A stretch of 47,599 nt of DNA from the NCBI GenBank assembly GCA_017745175.1, contig JAGHZY010000032.1, forward strand, positions 1 to 47,599, in the 5' to 3' direction. The position numbers were made by a program, and so were the translations under genes. The stretch comes from Sphingopyxis sp. (lineage in GTDB: Bacteria > Pseudomonadota > Alphaproteobacteria > Sphingomonadales > Sphingomonadaceae). Below are positions 40,942 through 47,599 of this stretch, one piece after another. How positions within the stretch are numbered: the first letter of the stretch is position 1; each line of letters begins with the position of its first letter. The notes beneath the pieces are model-generated. The model was not told the DNA's origin and ran no database searches. It saw nothing but the letters and a program-made list of their open reading frames with translations.

Positions 40942-41598
40942 TCAGCGGATCGGCGAATCGGGCGCGAGCCGCATATCCAGATAGTTATCGAGCGACTTCA
41001 TCAGCTGGTCGAGCTCATGCTCGAAGAAATGGTTCGCGCGCGGGATCTCGTCGTGATGGATCGTGATGCCCTTTTGCGTGCGCAGCTTGTCGACGAGCTT
41101 CTGCACCGCGCTCGGCGGTACGATCTCGTCCTGTCCGCCCGCGACGATGATGCCCGACGAGGGGCAGGGCGCGAGGAAGCTGAAGTCGTACATGTTCGCC
41201 GGCGGCGCGACCGACAGGAAGCCGCGGATTTCGGGGCGGCGCATCAACAGCTGCATGCCGATCCATGCGCCGAAGCTGAAGCCCGCGATCCACGTCGTCT
41301 GCGCTTCGGGATGGATCGACTGCACCCAGTCGAGCGCCGACGCGGCATCGCTGAGTTCGCCGATGCCATTGTCGAACGTGCCCTGGCTGCGGCCGACGCC
41401 GCGGAAGTTGAAGCGCAGCACCGCGAAACCGCGTGCGACGAAGCTCTTGTACATCGCCTGCGTGATGCGGTCGTTCATCGTGCCGCCCCCCTGCGGGTGC
41501 GGGTGCAGGATCAGCGCGACCGGCGCGCGCGGACGCGGCGGGGGCGAGAAACGGCCTTCGATGCGGCCCTCGGGGCCGGGGAAAATAACGTCGGGCAT
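40942..41598 (-). CDS. Alpha/beta hydrolase of the CocE/dienelactone-like small type
   Basis: A 218-residue serine hydrolase. Features: LILHPHPQGGGTMND (oxyanion region), AVLRFNFRGVGRSQG, the nucleophile elbow GFSFGAWIG (Ser about 120), a candidate acid in GGQDEIVPPSAV and the histidine in PRANHFFEHELD. This layout is common in alphaproteobacteria as a stand-alone housekeeping-type hydrolase of unknown substrate. The ATG at 41598 has AAGG upstream. It is divergent from the cysteine desulfurase operon. Confidence 0.85.
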   Translation of the reverse strand: MPDVIFPGPEGRIEGRFSPPPRPRAPVALILHPHPQGGGTMNDRITQAMYKSFVARGFAVLRFNFRGVGRSQGTFDNGIGELSDAASALDWVQSIHPEAQTTWIAGFSFGAWIGMQLLMRRPEIRGFLSVAPPANMYDFSFLAPCPSSGIIVAGGQDEIVPPSAVQKLVDKLRTQKGITIHHDEIPRANHFFEHELDQLMKSLDNYLDMRLAPDSPIR

Positions 41599-41738
41599 GG
41601 GCGCACCTTCTATGTCTCGTGGGCTTGCCAGTGATTCGCCGAGGGGCGGGGTGGCGGAGCGAAGATGGCGCCTATATAGAAAAAAGGTCGCAACTTGCAA
41701 ATTTTGCGAATCGTTCGCAACAAGGATTTTCTCGCCGG

Positions 41739-42830
41739 ATGATTTACCTCGACTATCAAGCCACTACGCCGCTCGCTCCCGAGGCGCGCGCGGCGATGCT
41801 GCGCTGGCTGGAAGGGGCCGGGGAAGGTGACGGATACGCGAACCCGTCGAGCACGCACAAGGCCGGTCGCGCCGCCGCCGCCGCGGTCGAGGTCGCGCGC
41901 GACCAGGTCGCGGCGCTGCTGCCGAAGGGCGGGCGTGTCTTCTTTACCTCGGGCGCGACCGAGGCGCTCAACTGGGCGTTGCTGCGCGGGGCCGAGGCGA
42001 TGCCGGGCGGGGTCGCCGGACTCAGCATCGAGCACGCCGCTTCGCTGCAGTGCCTCGAGCGGCTGAGTGCAAACATCCTCCCGGTCGGTGCCGACGGACT
42101 GGCGTTGCCGCCCGATGACGCCATGATTCCCGAAGGTGGCATCGTCGCGGTGATGCTGGTGAACAACGAGGTCGGCACGATCCAGCCGGTCGCCGACTTT
42201 GCCGCCGCGACGCATCGGAAGAACAGCCTGCTGCTCTGCGATGCGGTGCAGGGCTATGGCCGCGTCGCGATCCCCGAGGGCGCCGACCTGATCGCGATCT
42301 CGGCGCACAAGATTCACGGCCCCAAGGGCATCGGCGCGCTGTGGGTGCGGGACGGCGTCGACCTGCCGCCGCTGATGTTCGGCGGCGCGCAGGAACAGGG
42401 AATGCGCTCGGGAACCGTCTCGCCCGCGCTGTGCGCCGGTTTCGGCGCCGCCGCGGCGCTGGCTGCCGAGCGGTTCGACGCCGATGCCGAACATGTCGAA
42501 CGCCTCTGGTCGCTTGCGCGCGACATGCTTCCCGAATGGACGATCAATGGCGCCGAAAATCCGCGCTATCACGGCAATCTCAACGTCCGGCGCGAGGGCG
42601 TGAACGGCCTCCGCCTGATGTCCGATGCGCGCGATGTCGCCTTCTCGCTCGGCAGCGCGTGCGGTAGCGGGTCGGGCAAGGTCAGCCATGTCCTTCGCGC
42701 GATGGGCGTCAGCGAGACCGACGCGCGCGCCTCGATCCGGCTTGGCTGGGGCCGCTATACAAACGAGCAGGACCTGCGCGACGGCCTCAGCGCCATCAGG
42801 GATGCCGCGCGCTTGCAGGGCGTGAACTGA
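41739..42830 (+). CDS. Cysteine desulfurase (class V aminotransferase family)
   Basis: A 363-residue PLP enzyme of the NifS/IscS type, which takes sulfur from cysteine to build Fe-S clusters. Motifs: IYLDYQATTPLAPEARAAML at the N-terminus, TSGATEALNWALLRG, VNNEVGTIQPV, the PLP lysine Lys191 in SAHKIHGPKGIGALW and the sulfur-carrying Cys308 in SLGSACGSGSGKVSHVL. It is shorter than IscS and lies with a ferredoxin outside a visible isc or suf operon. The ATG at 41739 begins the conserved domain; an earlier in-frame start lies in the promoter region. It overlaps the next gene by one base (TGATG). Confidence 0.93.
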   Translation: MIYLDYQATTPLAPEARAAMLRWLEGAGEGDGYANPSSTHKAGRAAAAAVEVARDQVAALLPKGGRVFFTSGATEALNWALLRGAEAMPGGVAGLSIEHAASLQCLERLSANILPVGADGLALPPDDAMIPEGGIVAVMLVNNEVGTIQPVADFAAATHRKNSLLLCDAVQGYGRVAIPEGADLIAISAHKIHGPKGIGALWVRDGVDLPPLMFGGAQEQGMRSGTVSPALCAGFGAAAALAAERFDADAEHVERLWSLARDMLPEWTINGAENPRYHGNLNVRREGVNGLRLMSDARDVAFSLGSACGSGSGKVSHVLRAMGVSETDARASIRLGWGRYTNEQDLRDGLSAIRDAARLQGVN

Positions 42831-43165
42831 TGCGCGTCACCTTCATCCACGCCGACGGCAAGGGGCGCACCGAAGCCGAGGCCGAACCCGGCTCGATCCT
42901 GCTCGACGTCGCGCAGGCGCATATGATGCCGCTCGAAGGGACGTGCGAGGGGCAGATGGCCTGCTCGACCTGCCATGTCATCGTCGCGAAAGAGGATTTC
43001 GACCGTCTGCCGCCGGCGAGCGAGATGGAAGAGGATATGCTCGACCTTGCCGCCGGCGTGCGCCGGACGAGCCGCCTGTCGTGCCAGATCGTGCTGACCG
43101 CGGACCTCGACGGGCTCACCGTGCATATCCCGGCCGAGAGCCGCAATATGCAGGGGCCGCGCTGA
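42830..43165 (+). CDS. [2Fe-2S] adrenodoxin-type ferredoxin
   Basis: A 111-residue electron carrier. The cluster cysteines are Cys39, Cys45, Cys48 (CEGQMACSTCHVIV) and Cys85 (RLSCQIVLT), in the C-x5-C-x2-C-x36-C spacing of adrenodoxin/Fdx proteins. An acidic helix (EMEEDMLDLAAG) would bind redox partners. Starting at the stop of a cysteine desulfurase, it is probably used in Fe-S assembly, though it could also serve a monooxygenase. One-base overlaps join it to both neighbours. Confidence 0.95.
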   Translation: MRVTFIHADGKGRTEAEAEPGSILLDVAQAHMMPLEGTCEGQMACSTCHVIVAKEDFDRLPPASEMEEDMLDLAAGVRRTSRLSCQIVLTADLDGLTVHIPAESRNMQGPR

Positions 43166-44043
43166 TGCGGATGATCCTGCCCGCCGCCGCGCTGCTGGCG
43201 CTGTCTGCCTGCGCGTCCGTCCCGGCCGAACCGACCGGTGACTCGGTGATCTCGGCCAAAGCGATACGGGAAATCGAAAAGCGCAGCGGCGGCCGGCTGG
43301 GCATCGCCGTTGTTGACGGACGCGGAAAGCTGGTTTCGGCCGATCGCGGCCACGAACGTTTTGCGATGTGCTCGACCTTCAAGCTCCTGCTCGCGGGGCA
43401 GGTACTCGAACGCGCTGCGAAGGGCGTGTCGCTCCGCACGCCGCTCGCTTTCACGCGCGCCGACCTTGTTTCCTGGTCGCCCGGCACCGAAAGGCTGGTC
43501 GGGGCGGACGGGAAGGGCGAGCAGCGACTGGGTTTCGCGGCGCGCGACGCCGTCGTGCTCAGCGACAACACGGCGGCGAACCTGATCCTGACGCAGATCG
43601 GCGGCCCCGCTGCCTTCACCGCCGCAGTGCGGCGCGCGGGCGATGGGGTGACGCGGCTCGACAGGGTCGAACCCGAACTCAACGAAAACGCACCGGACGA
43701 CGAGCGCGACACGACCAGCCCGATCGCGATGGCGACGATCGCCGCATCCTATGTCTTCGGCGACCGCCTCCAGCCCGATTATCGCAAGCAATTGCGCGGC
43801 TGGATGATCGAAAGCGAGACCGGCCTCAAGCGCATTCGCGCCGGTTTGCCGCAGGGCTGGGTTGCCGGCGACAAGACCGGGTCGTGCGGCAATGCCTATA
43901 ATGACGTGGCCTTTGTCGAGACGCCGGGCGGCCGGAAATATGTGATCGCCATCTATCTCGATCGCCCGACCGTCAAAGGCGACGATGCCAGCGCGATCAT
44001 TGCCGAGGCCGCGCGCATCACTGCCGCGGACCTGCCCGACTGA
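43165..44043 (+). CDS. Class A beta-lactamase, lipoprotein, with Cys69-Cys238-type pair
   Basis: A 292-residue serine beta-lactamase with all class A motifs: Ser70-Thr-Phe-Lys73, SDN at 133-135, ExxLN with Glu169, and KTG at 237-239. Cysteines occur just before the active serine (Cys69 in MCSTFK) and in KTGSCG (Cys241). These correspond to Ambler 69 and 238, the disulfide pair found in carbapenem-hydrolysing class A enzymes such as KPC, SME and NMC-A, so a broad spectrum is possible but not shown. The N-terminus is a lipoprotein signal ending ALSAC (Cys16). It overlaps the ferredoxin gene by one base, so it looks like a resident chromosomal gene and not a mobile one. Confidence 0.93.
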   Translation: MRMILPAAALLALSACASVPAEPTGDSVISAKAIREIEKRSGGRLGIAVVDGRGKLVSADRGHERFAMCSTFKLLLAGQVLERAAKGVSLRTPLAFTRADLVSWSPGTERLVGADGKGEQRLGFAARDAVVLSDNTAANLILTQIGGPAAFTAAVRRAGDGVTRLDRVEPELNENAPDDERDTTSPIAMATIAASYVFGDRLQPDYRKQLRGWMIESETGLKRIRAGLPQGWVAGDKTGSCGNAYNDVAFVETPGGRKYVIAIYLDRPTVKGDDASAIIAEAARITAADLPD

Positions 44044-44085
44044 GCGGGCGGCTTGCATTTCGGTCCGCGCGCCGCCATATGCGCC

Positions 44086-44179
44086 GCGGGAGTCGGGCGG
44101 ACGCAGTCTTCGCCAACCCGGTCAGGTCCGGAAGGAAGCAGCCGCAACGAATTCGCTGCGGGTCGTTCCGGCTCCCACC
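44086..44179 (+). ncRNA. ffs: Signal recognition particle RNA (4.5S)
   Basis: The near-universal SRP RNA core GGTCAGGTCCGGAAGGAAGC lies at 44120-44139, followed by AGCCG. Flanking bases pair to close the long hairpin: GGGAG (44088-44092) with CTCCC (44172-44176), continued by CGG with CCG. The RNA binds Ffh and targets membrane proteins to the translocon. The ends are estimated from the stem and could shift by several bases. Next to dnaX and ybaB, as often seen in bacteria. Confidence 0.9.
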
Positions 44180-44203
44180 CTCGCAAAATTGCCGTTTGTC
44201 TCT

Positions 44204-44281
44204 TCGTCACCCCGGACTTGATCCGGGGTCCCGCTAAGCGACGGTGAAAAGCGGGACCCCGGATCAAGTCCGGGGTGACGA
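44204..44281. repeat. 32-bp perfect inverted repeat (REP-like element)
   Basis: Arms 44204-44235 and 44250-44281 are perfectly complementary over 32 bases around a 14-base loop. Each arm itself contains the smaller palindrome CCCCGGA-CTTGA-TCCGGGG. It lies between ffs and dnaX and could form a very stable hairpin, ending the SRP RNA transcript or protecting mRNA. The unit 'accccggacttgatccggg' recurs in many alphaproteobacterial intergenic regions, as I recall, so it may be a dispersed repeat. Confidence 0.85.
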
Positions 44282-44348
44282 GTTATTGGATTGGCTTGCC
44301 CCGCATTCTCCTTCGACAAGCGCGCTGGCCGCCCCTAAGACAAAGCCT

Positions 44349-46052
44349 ATGAGCGATTCCGCCGACGACGATACCCCGATGCTGGGAATGGACCTGCCCG
44401 AGACGGCGCCGCCGCCGTCCTCGGGACCCTACCGCGTTCTCGCCCGCAAATATCGGCCGCAAACCTTCGCCGAGCTGATCGGTCAGGATGCGATGGTGAA
44501 GACGCTCGGCAACGCGATCGCGCGCGACCGGCTGGCGCATGCGTTTCTGATGACCGGGGTGCGCGGGGTCGGCAAGACCTCGACCGCGCGGCTGATCGCC
44601 AAGGCGCTGAACTGCATCGGCCCCGATGGCCAGGGCGGGCCGACGATCGACCCGTGCGGCGTGTGCGAACCGTGCCGCGCGATCACCGAGGGGCGCCATA
44701 TCGACGTGATCGAGATGGACGCCGCGTCGAACACCGGCGTCGACGATGTGCGCGAGATCATCGAGGCGGTGCGCTACGCCGCGGTATCGGCGCGCTACAA
44801 GATCTACATCATCGACGAAGTGCACATGTTGTCGCGTAACGCGTTCAACGCATTGCTGAAAACGCTCGAAGAGCCGCCGGCGCACGTCAAGTTCCTGTTC
44901 GCGACGACCGAGGTCAACAAGGTGCCGGTGACGGTGCTGTCGCGCTGCCAGCGCTTCGACCTCCGCCGGATCACCCCCGACATGCTGTTCGCGCATTTCA
45001 GCGCGATCCTGCAGAAGGAAGGCGTCGAGGCCGAGGCGCCGGCGATCTGGCTGATCGCCAATGCCGCCGAGGGTTCGGTGCGCGACGGGCTGTCGATTCT
45101 CGACCAGGCGATCGCGCACGCCGACCTCGACGGCGGCGGCCGGATCGGCGCCGATCAGGTCCGCGCGATGCTCGGCCTGTCCGATCGCACGTCGATCGCG
45201 CAGCTGATGGCGACGATCCTCGACGGCGATGCGGCGGCCGCGATCGATCTCGCCCGCGCGCAATATGCGCTCGGCATCGAGCCCGTCGCGATGGTGCGCG
45301 GGTTGATGGACCTGACGCATGCGATCACGCTCGCCAAGGTCTCGCGCCACGACGATCCCGCGCTGGCCGCCTCGGATCGCGAGCGCATCGGCGACTGGGC
45401 GCAGAAGCTCGGTTTCGCGCCGCTCAACCGGCTGTGGCAGTTGCTGCTCAAGGGGCACGACGAGGTCCTGCGCGCGAACAACCCGCTCGAACATCTCGAA
45501 ATGCTGCTGCTGCGCGTGATCTATGCTGCGGCGATGCCCGATCCGGGCGAGCTTGCGAAATTGCTCGAAAAGGGCGGAGTACCGGCGACGCCGATGATCG
45601 CCCCGGCCGCGCCGGCGACGCAGGGCGATACCGCGGCAGCGCCGCCGGCCGAAGCGCCGGCGGCGGAAGCGCCGGCGTCGGCGCTGACGATCGCACAGAT
45701 CCATCAGCTTCTCGAAACATCGGGTAATCATCAGCTTGCGCGGCAAGTTTATGATGATCTCAAGCTTGTCGAACTCGAACCCGGCCTGCTGGTATATGCG
45801 CCGGTGCCTGCGCTCGACGGCGATTTCGCGCGGCGGCTCGGCGAGGCGCTGCTGAACCAGACCGGCAGCCGCTGGCAGGTGCGCGCGGGCGAGGGCGAGG
45901 CGCGGCCGAGCCTCGGTCAGGTGCGGCAGGCCAAACTCGACGACAATGACGCGCGAATCCGCGAATTGCCCGTCGTGAAGGCCGCCTTGGCCGCTTTTCC
46001 CGACGCGAGGCTTGTCGAGGACGACGACAATCGCCATAGGTCGAACCCATGA
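44349..46052 (+). CDS. dnaX: DNA polymerase III subunit gamma/tau
   Basis: A 567-residue clamp-loader ATPase. Walker A is GVRGVGKT at 70-77, the zinc module has CGVCEPCRAI, Walker B is IYIIDEVHMLS and the sensor region follows NALLKTLEEPP and SRCQRFDLRR. The C-terminal tau-like part contains an Ala-Pro-Glu repeat linker (about 420-445, APPAEAPAAEAPASA) and a short domain ending KAALAAFPDARLVEDD. The frame is open back into the inverted repeat, but ATG 44349 is taken because upstream codons encode the repeat and no conserved sequence; its ribosome site is weak. ybaB overlaps the stop. No obvious slippery heptamer is seen. Confidence 0.95.
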   Translation: MSDSADDDTPMLGMDLPETAPPPSSGPYRVLARKYRPQTFAELIGQDAMVKTLGNAIARDRLAHAFLMTGVRGVGKTSTARLIAKALNCIGPDGQGGPTIDPCGVCEPCRAITEGRHIDVIEMDAASNTGVDDVREIIEAVRYAAVSARYKIYIIDEVHMLSRNAFNALLKTLEEPPAHVKFLFATTEVNKVPVTVLSRCQRFDLRRITPDMLFAHFSAILQKEGVEAEAPAIWLIANAAEGSVRDGLSILDQAIAHADLDGGGRIGADQVRAMLGLSDRTSIAQLMATILDGDAAAAIDLARAQYALGIEPVAMVRGLMDLTHAITLAKVSRHDDPALAASDRERIGDWAQKLGFAPLNRLWQLLLKGHDEVLRANNPLEHLEMLLLRVIYAAAMPDPGELAKLLEKGGVPATPMIAPAAPATQGDTAAAPPAEAPAAEAPASALTIAQIHQLLETSGNHQLARQVYDDLKLVELEPGLLVYAPVPALDGDFARRLGEALLNQTGSRWQVRAGEGEARPSLGQVRQAKLDDNDARIRELPVVKAALAAFPDARLVEDDDNRHRSNP

Positions 46053-46384
46053 AATCGATCGAAGAAATGATGAAGGCGGCGCAGGAAGCCGCCGCCACCG
46101 TGCAGGCGCAGATGCAGGAGGCGCAGGCGAAGCTCGACAGCGTCGAGGTCGAAGGCGTCTCGGGCGGCGGTCTCGTGAAGATCACCGCGACCGCGAAGGG
46201 CCGCATCAAGGCGATCCACATCGACGACAGCCTGATGGTCCCCTCGGACAAGCAGATGCTCGAGGACCTGCTCGCCGCCGCGTTCAACGACGCGCGCGAA
46301 AAGGCCGATGCGGCGAGCAACGAGGAAATGGGCAAGATGACGAGCGGCCTGCCGCTCCCCCCCGGCTTCAAGCTGCCGTTCTGA
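46049..46384 (+). CDS. ybaB: YbaB/EbfC nucleoid-associated protein
   Basis: A 111-residue DNA-binding dimer of the YbaB family. The N-terminal helix IEEMMKAAQEAAATVQAQMQ is followed by the core VEGVSGGGLVKITATAKG and the C-terminal LLAAAFNDAREKADAA... then MGKMTSGLPLPPGFKLPF. The ATG overlaps the dnaX stop (ATGA), the classic dnaX-ybaB arrangement. Its binding to DNA may affect nucleoid structure; the exact role is unsettled. Confidence 0.96.
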   Translation: MKSIEEMMKAAQEAAATVQAQMQEAQAKLDSVEVEGVSGGGLVKITATAKGRIKAIHIDDSLMVPSDKQMLEDLLAAAFNDAREKADAASNEEMGKMTSGLPLPPGFKLPF

Positions 46385-46427
46385 GCCGGCCCCCAACGCT
46401 CTCCGGGCCGCGCCGTTCAGCGCAGCG

Positions 46428-46459
46428 ACATTGAATGCGTGCGAAGTTACGCCATATTA
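46428..46459 (+). promoter_or_regulatory. Putative sigma-32 (heat shock) promoter of lon
   Basis: ACATTGAA (46428-46435) and CGCCATATTA (46450-46459), separated by 14 bases, resemble the RpoH consensus CTTGAA-N11-16-CCCCATnT. The element lies 61 bases upstream of lon, which is a known heat-shock gene in proteobacteria. The match is good in the -10 box and partial in the -35. Confidence 0.5.
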
Positions 46460-46520
46460 GCGATGAACACCCTACAAGAAGGGCGGTGCGCCCGGTCGCG
46501 GGGCCCGTCCAGGAGCCGTA

Positions 46521-47599
46521 ATGACGCAATCTTATCCCCTTCTTCCGCTGCGTGACATCGTCGTTTTCCCGCATATGATCGTGCCCCTGTTCGTCGGCCG
46601 CGACCGTTCGGTCGCAGCGCTCGAAGCCGCGATGGAGGCGGGCAAGGAAATCTTCCTCGTCGCCCAGCTCGATCCGGGCGAGGACGATCCGCAGCGCGAC
46701 GACCTTTACGACGTTGGCGTGATCGCGACCGTGCTCCAGCTCCTGAAGCTGCCCGACGGCACCGTCCGCGTGCTCGTCGAGGGCAAGGAGCGCGCGAAGC
46801 TGCTCGGCCTGACCACCGAGGACAAGGCCGTGATGGCGAGCGTCAAGCCGATCGGCGACACGATCGACGACAGCGTTGATACCGCGGCGCTGATGCGCTC
46901 GGTCGTCGACCAGTTCGAAAATTACGCCAAGCTCAACAAGAAGATGCCGGCCGAAACCGCGGTGCAGCTGTCGCAGATCGACGATGCCTCGCGCCTCGCC
47001 GATTCGGTTGCGGGCAATCTCAACATCAAGGTTTCCGACAAGCAGGCATTGCTCGTCGAGGACGCGCCGTCGAAGCGGCTCGAAATGGTCTTCGCCTTCA
47101 TGGAGGGCGAGCTTGGCGTGCTGCAGGTCGAAAAGAAGATCCGCGGCCGCGTGAAGCGCCAGATGGAAAAGAGCCAGCGCGAATATTATCTCAACGAACA
47201 GTTGAAGGCGATCCAGCGCGAACTCGGCAACGACAATGGCGAGGGCGGTGACGACCTTGCCGAGCTGCAGCTCAGGATCGACAGCCTCAAAATGTCGAAG
47301 GAAGCCAAGGCGAAAGCGCAGGCCGAGCTCAAGAAGCTGCGCGCGATGGCGCCGATGTCGGCCGAGGCGACCGTTGTCCGAAACTATCTCGACACGCTGA
47401 TCGGCCTGCCGTGGGGCAAGAAGTCGAAGCTCAAGAAGGATATTGCGAAGGCGCAGGCCGTCCTCGACGACGACCATTATGCGCTCGAGAAGGTCAAGGA
47501 CCGGATCGTCGAATATCTCGCCGTGCAGGCGCGCACCAACAAGCTGAAGGGGCCGATCCTGTGCCTCGTCGGCCCTCCGGGCGTCGGCAAGACCTCGCT
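46521..47599 (+). CDS. lon: ATP-dependent protease Lon (N-terminal part, cut by window end)
   Basis: The first 359 residues of Lon. Residues 1-190 are the substrate-binding LON domain (SYPLLPLRDIVVFPHMIVPL), followed by the long helical region with ELGVLQVEKKIRGRVKRQME and KSQREYYLNEQLKAIQREL, then the start of the AAA+ module with NYLDTLIGLPWG. The window ends inside Walker A (GPPGVGKTS, 351-359), so the ATPase and Ser-Lys protease domains are missing here only because of the cut. AGGAG at 46511-46515 precedes the ATG. The protein degrades misfolded and regulatory proteins in the cytoplasm. Confidence 0.97.
   Translation, partial: MTQSYPLLPLRDIVVFPHMIVPLFVGRDRSVAALEAAMEAGKEIFLVAQLDPGEDDPQRDDLYDVGVIATVLQLLKLPDGTVRVLVEGKERAKLLGLTTEDKAVMASVKPIGDTIDDSVDTAALMRSVVDQFENYAKLNKKMPAETAVQLSQIDDASRLADSVAGNLNIKVSDKQALLVEDAPSKRLEMVFAFMEGELGVLQVEKKIRGRVKRQMEKSQREYYLNEQLKAIQRELGNDNGEGGDDLAELQLRIDSLKMSKEAKAKAQAELKKLRAMAPMSAEATVVRNYLDTLIGLPWGKKSKLKKDIAKAQAVLDDDHYALEKVKDRIVEYLAVQARTNKLKGPILCLVGPPGVGKTS

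Noticed and set aside
44349..46052. Programmed frameshift in dnaX making a short gamma form
   Set aside because: No A-rich slippery heptamer or following stem was visible.
1..47599. CRISPR arrays, tRNA or rRNA genes, insertion sequences, integrases or attachment sites
   Set aside because: Looked for repeats, transposase-like proteins and tRNA-like folds by eye; none was found.

Overview
The window is about 47.6 kb of GC-rich, densely packed chromosome from an alphaproteobacterium, most likely a sphingomonad (Sphingopyxis/Sphingomonas type). This is inferred from the TonB-dependent receptors, an ECF sigma/FecR pair, tandem S9 peptidases, the style of the housekeeping genes, and a palindromic repeat of a kind I associate with this group. 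I see no rRNA, tRNA, insertion sequence, phage gene or CRISPR array. Most operons show stop/start overlaps (ATGA, GTGA or TGATG), which implies translational coupling.

Layout. 1-4.1 kb: a LacI-family regulator and two MFS sugar-type transporters, with a perfect operator palindrome inside the putative promoter. 4.1-9.7 kb: a GGDEF protein, an ATP-grasp ligase with a C-terminal membrane segment coupled to a TauE/SafE exporter, a DUF2147 protein coupled to a ferritin-like PF10118 enzyme, and a divergent TetR regulator. 9.7-18.1 kb: FecR and ECF sigma divergent from a large STN-containing TonB-dependent receptor, a small secreted four-cysteine protein, and a second receptor.

18.1-26.2 kb is the most interesting part. 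A divergent Lrp/AsnC regulator faces an eight-gene operon: aromatic amino acid hydroxylase, tryptophan 2,3-dioxygenase, kynurenine formamidase, kynureninase, nitrilase-superfamily hydrolase, gentisate-dioxygenase-like bicupin, fumarylacetoacetate-hydrolase-family enzyme and maleate cis-trans isomerase. The gene set and the chemistry fit a complete route from tryptophan to fumarate, pyruvate, alanine and formate through 5-hydroxyanthranilate, maleamylpyruvate, maleamate and maleate. The hydroxylase has Leu where phenylalanine hydroxylases have a specificity-setting Trp, which agrees with a larger indole substrate. The pathway is an inference from sequence and context and is not demonstrated.

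26.2-35.6 kb: a tandem PilZ protein; a minus-strand group of M28 peptidase, agmatine deiminase, N-carbamoylputrescine amidase and a nitrobindin-like protein; and two tandem S9 peptidase paralogues. 35.6-40.9 kb: rpsD, chorismate mutase, trmJ flanked by two small related secreted proteins, nrdR, a small membrane protein, glyA and rpiB, plus a 54-residue membrane protein. 40.9-47.6 kb: an alpha/beta hydrolase; a cysteine desulfurase-ferredoxin-class A beta-lactamase operon; the SRP RNA gene; a 32-bp inverted repeat; dnaX; ybaB; and lon, which is cut by the window end just after Walker A.
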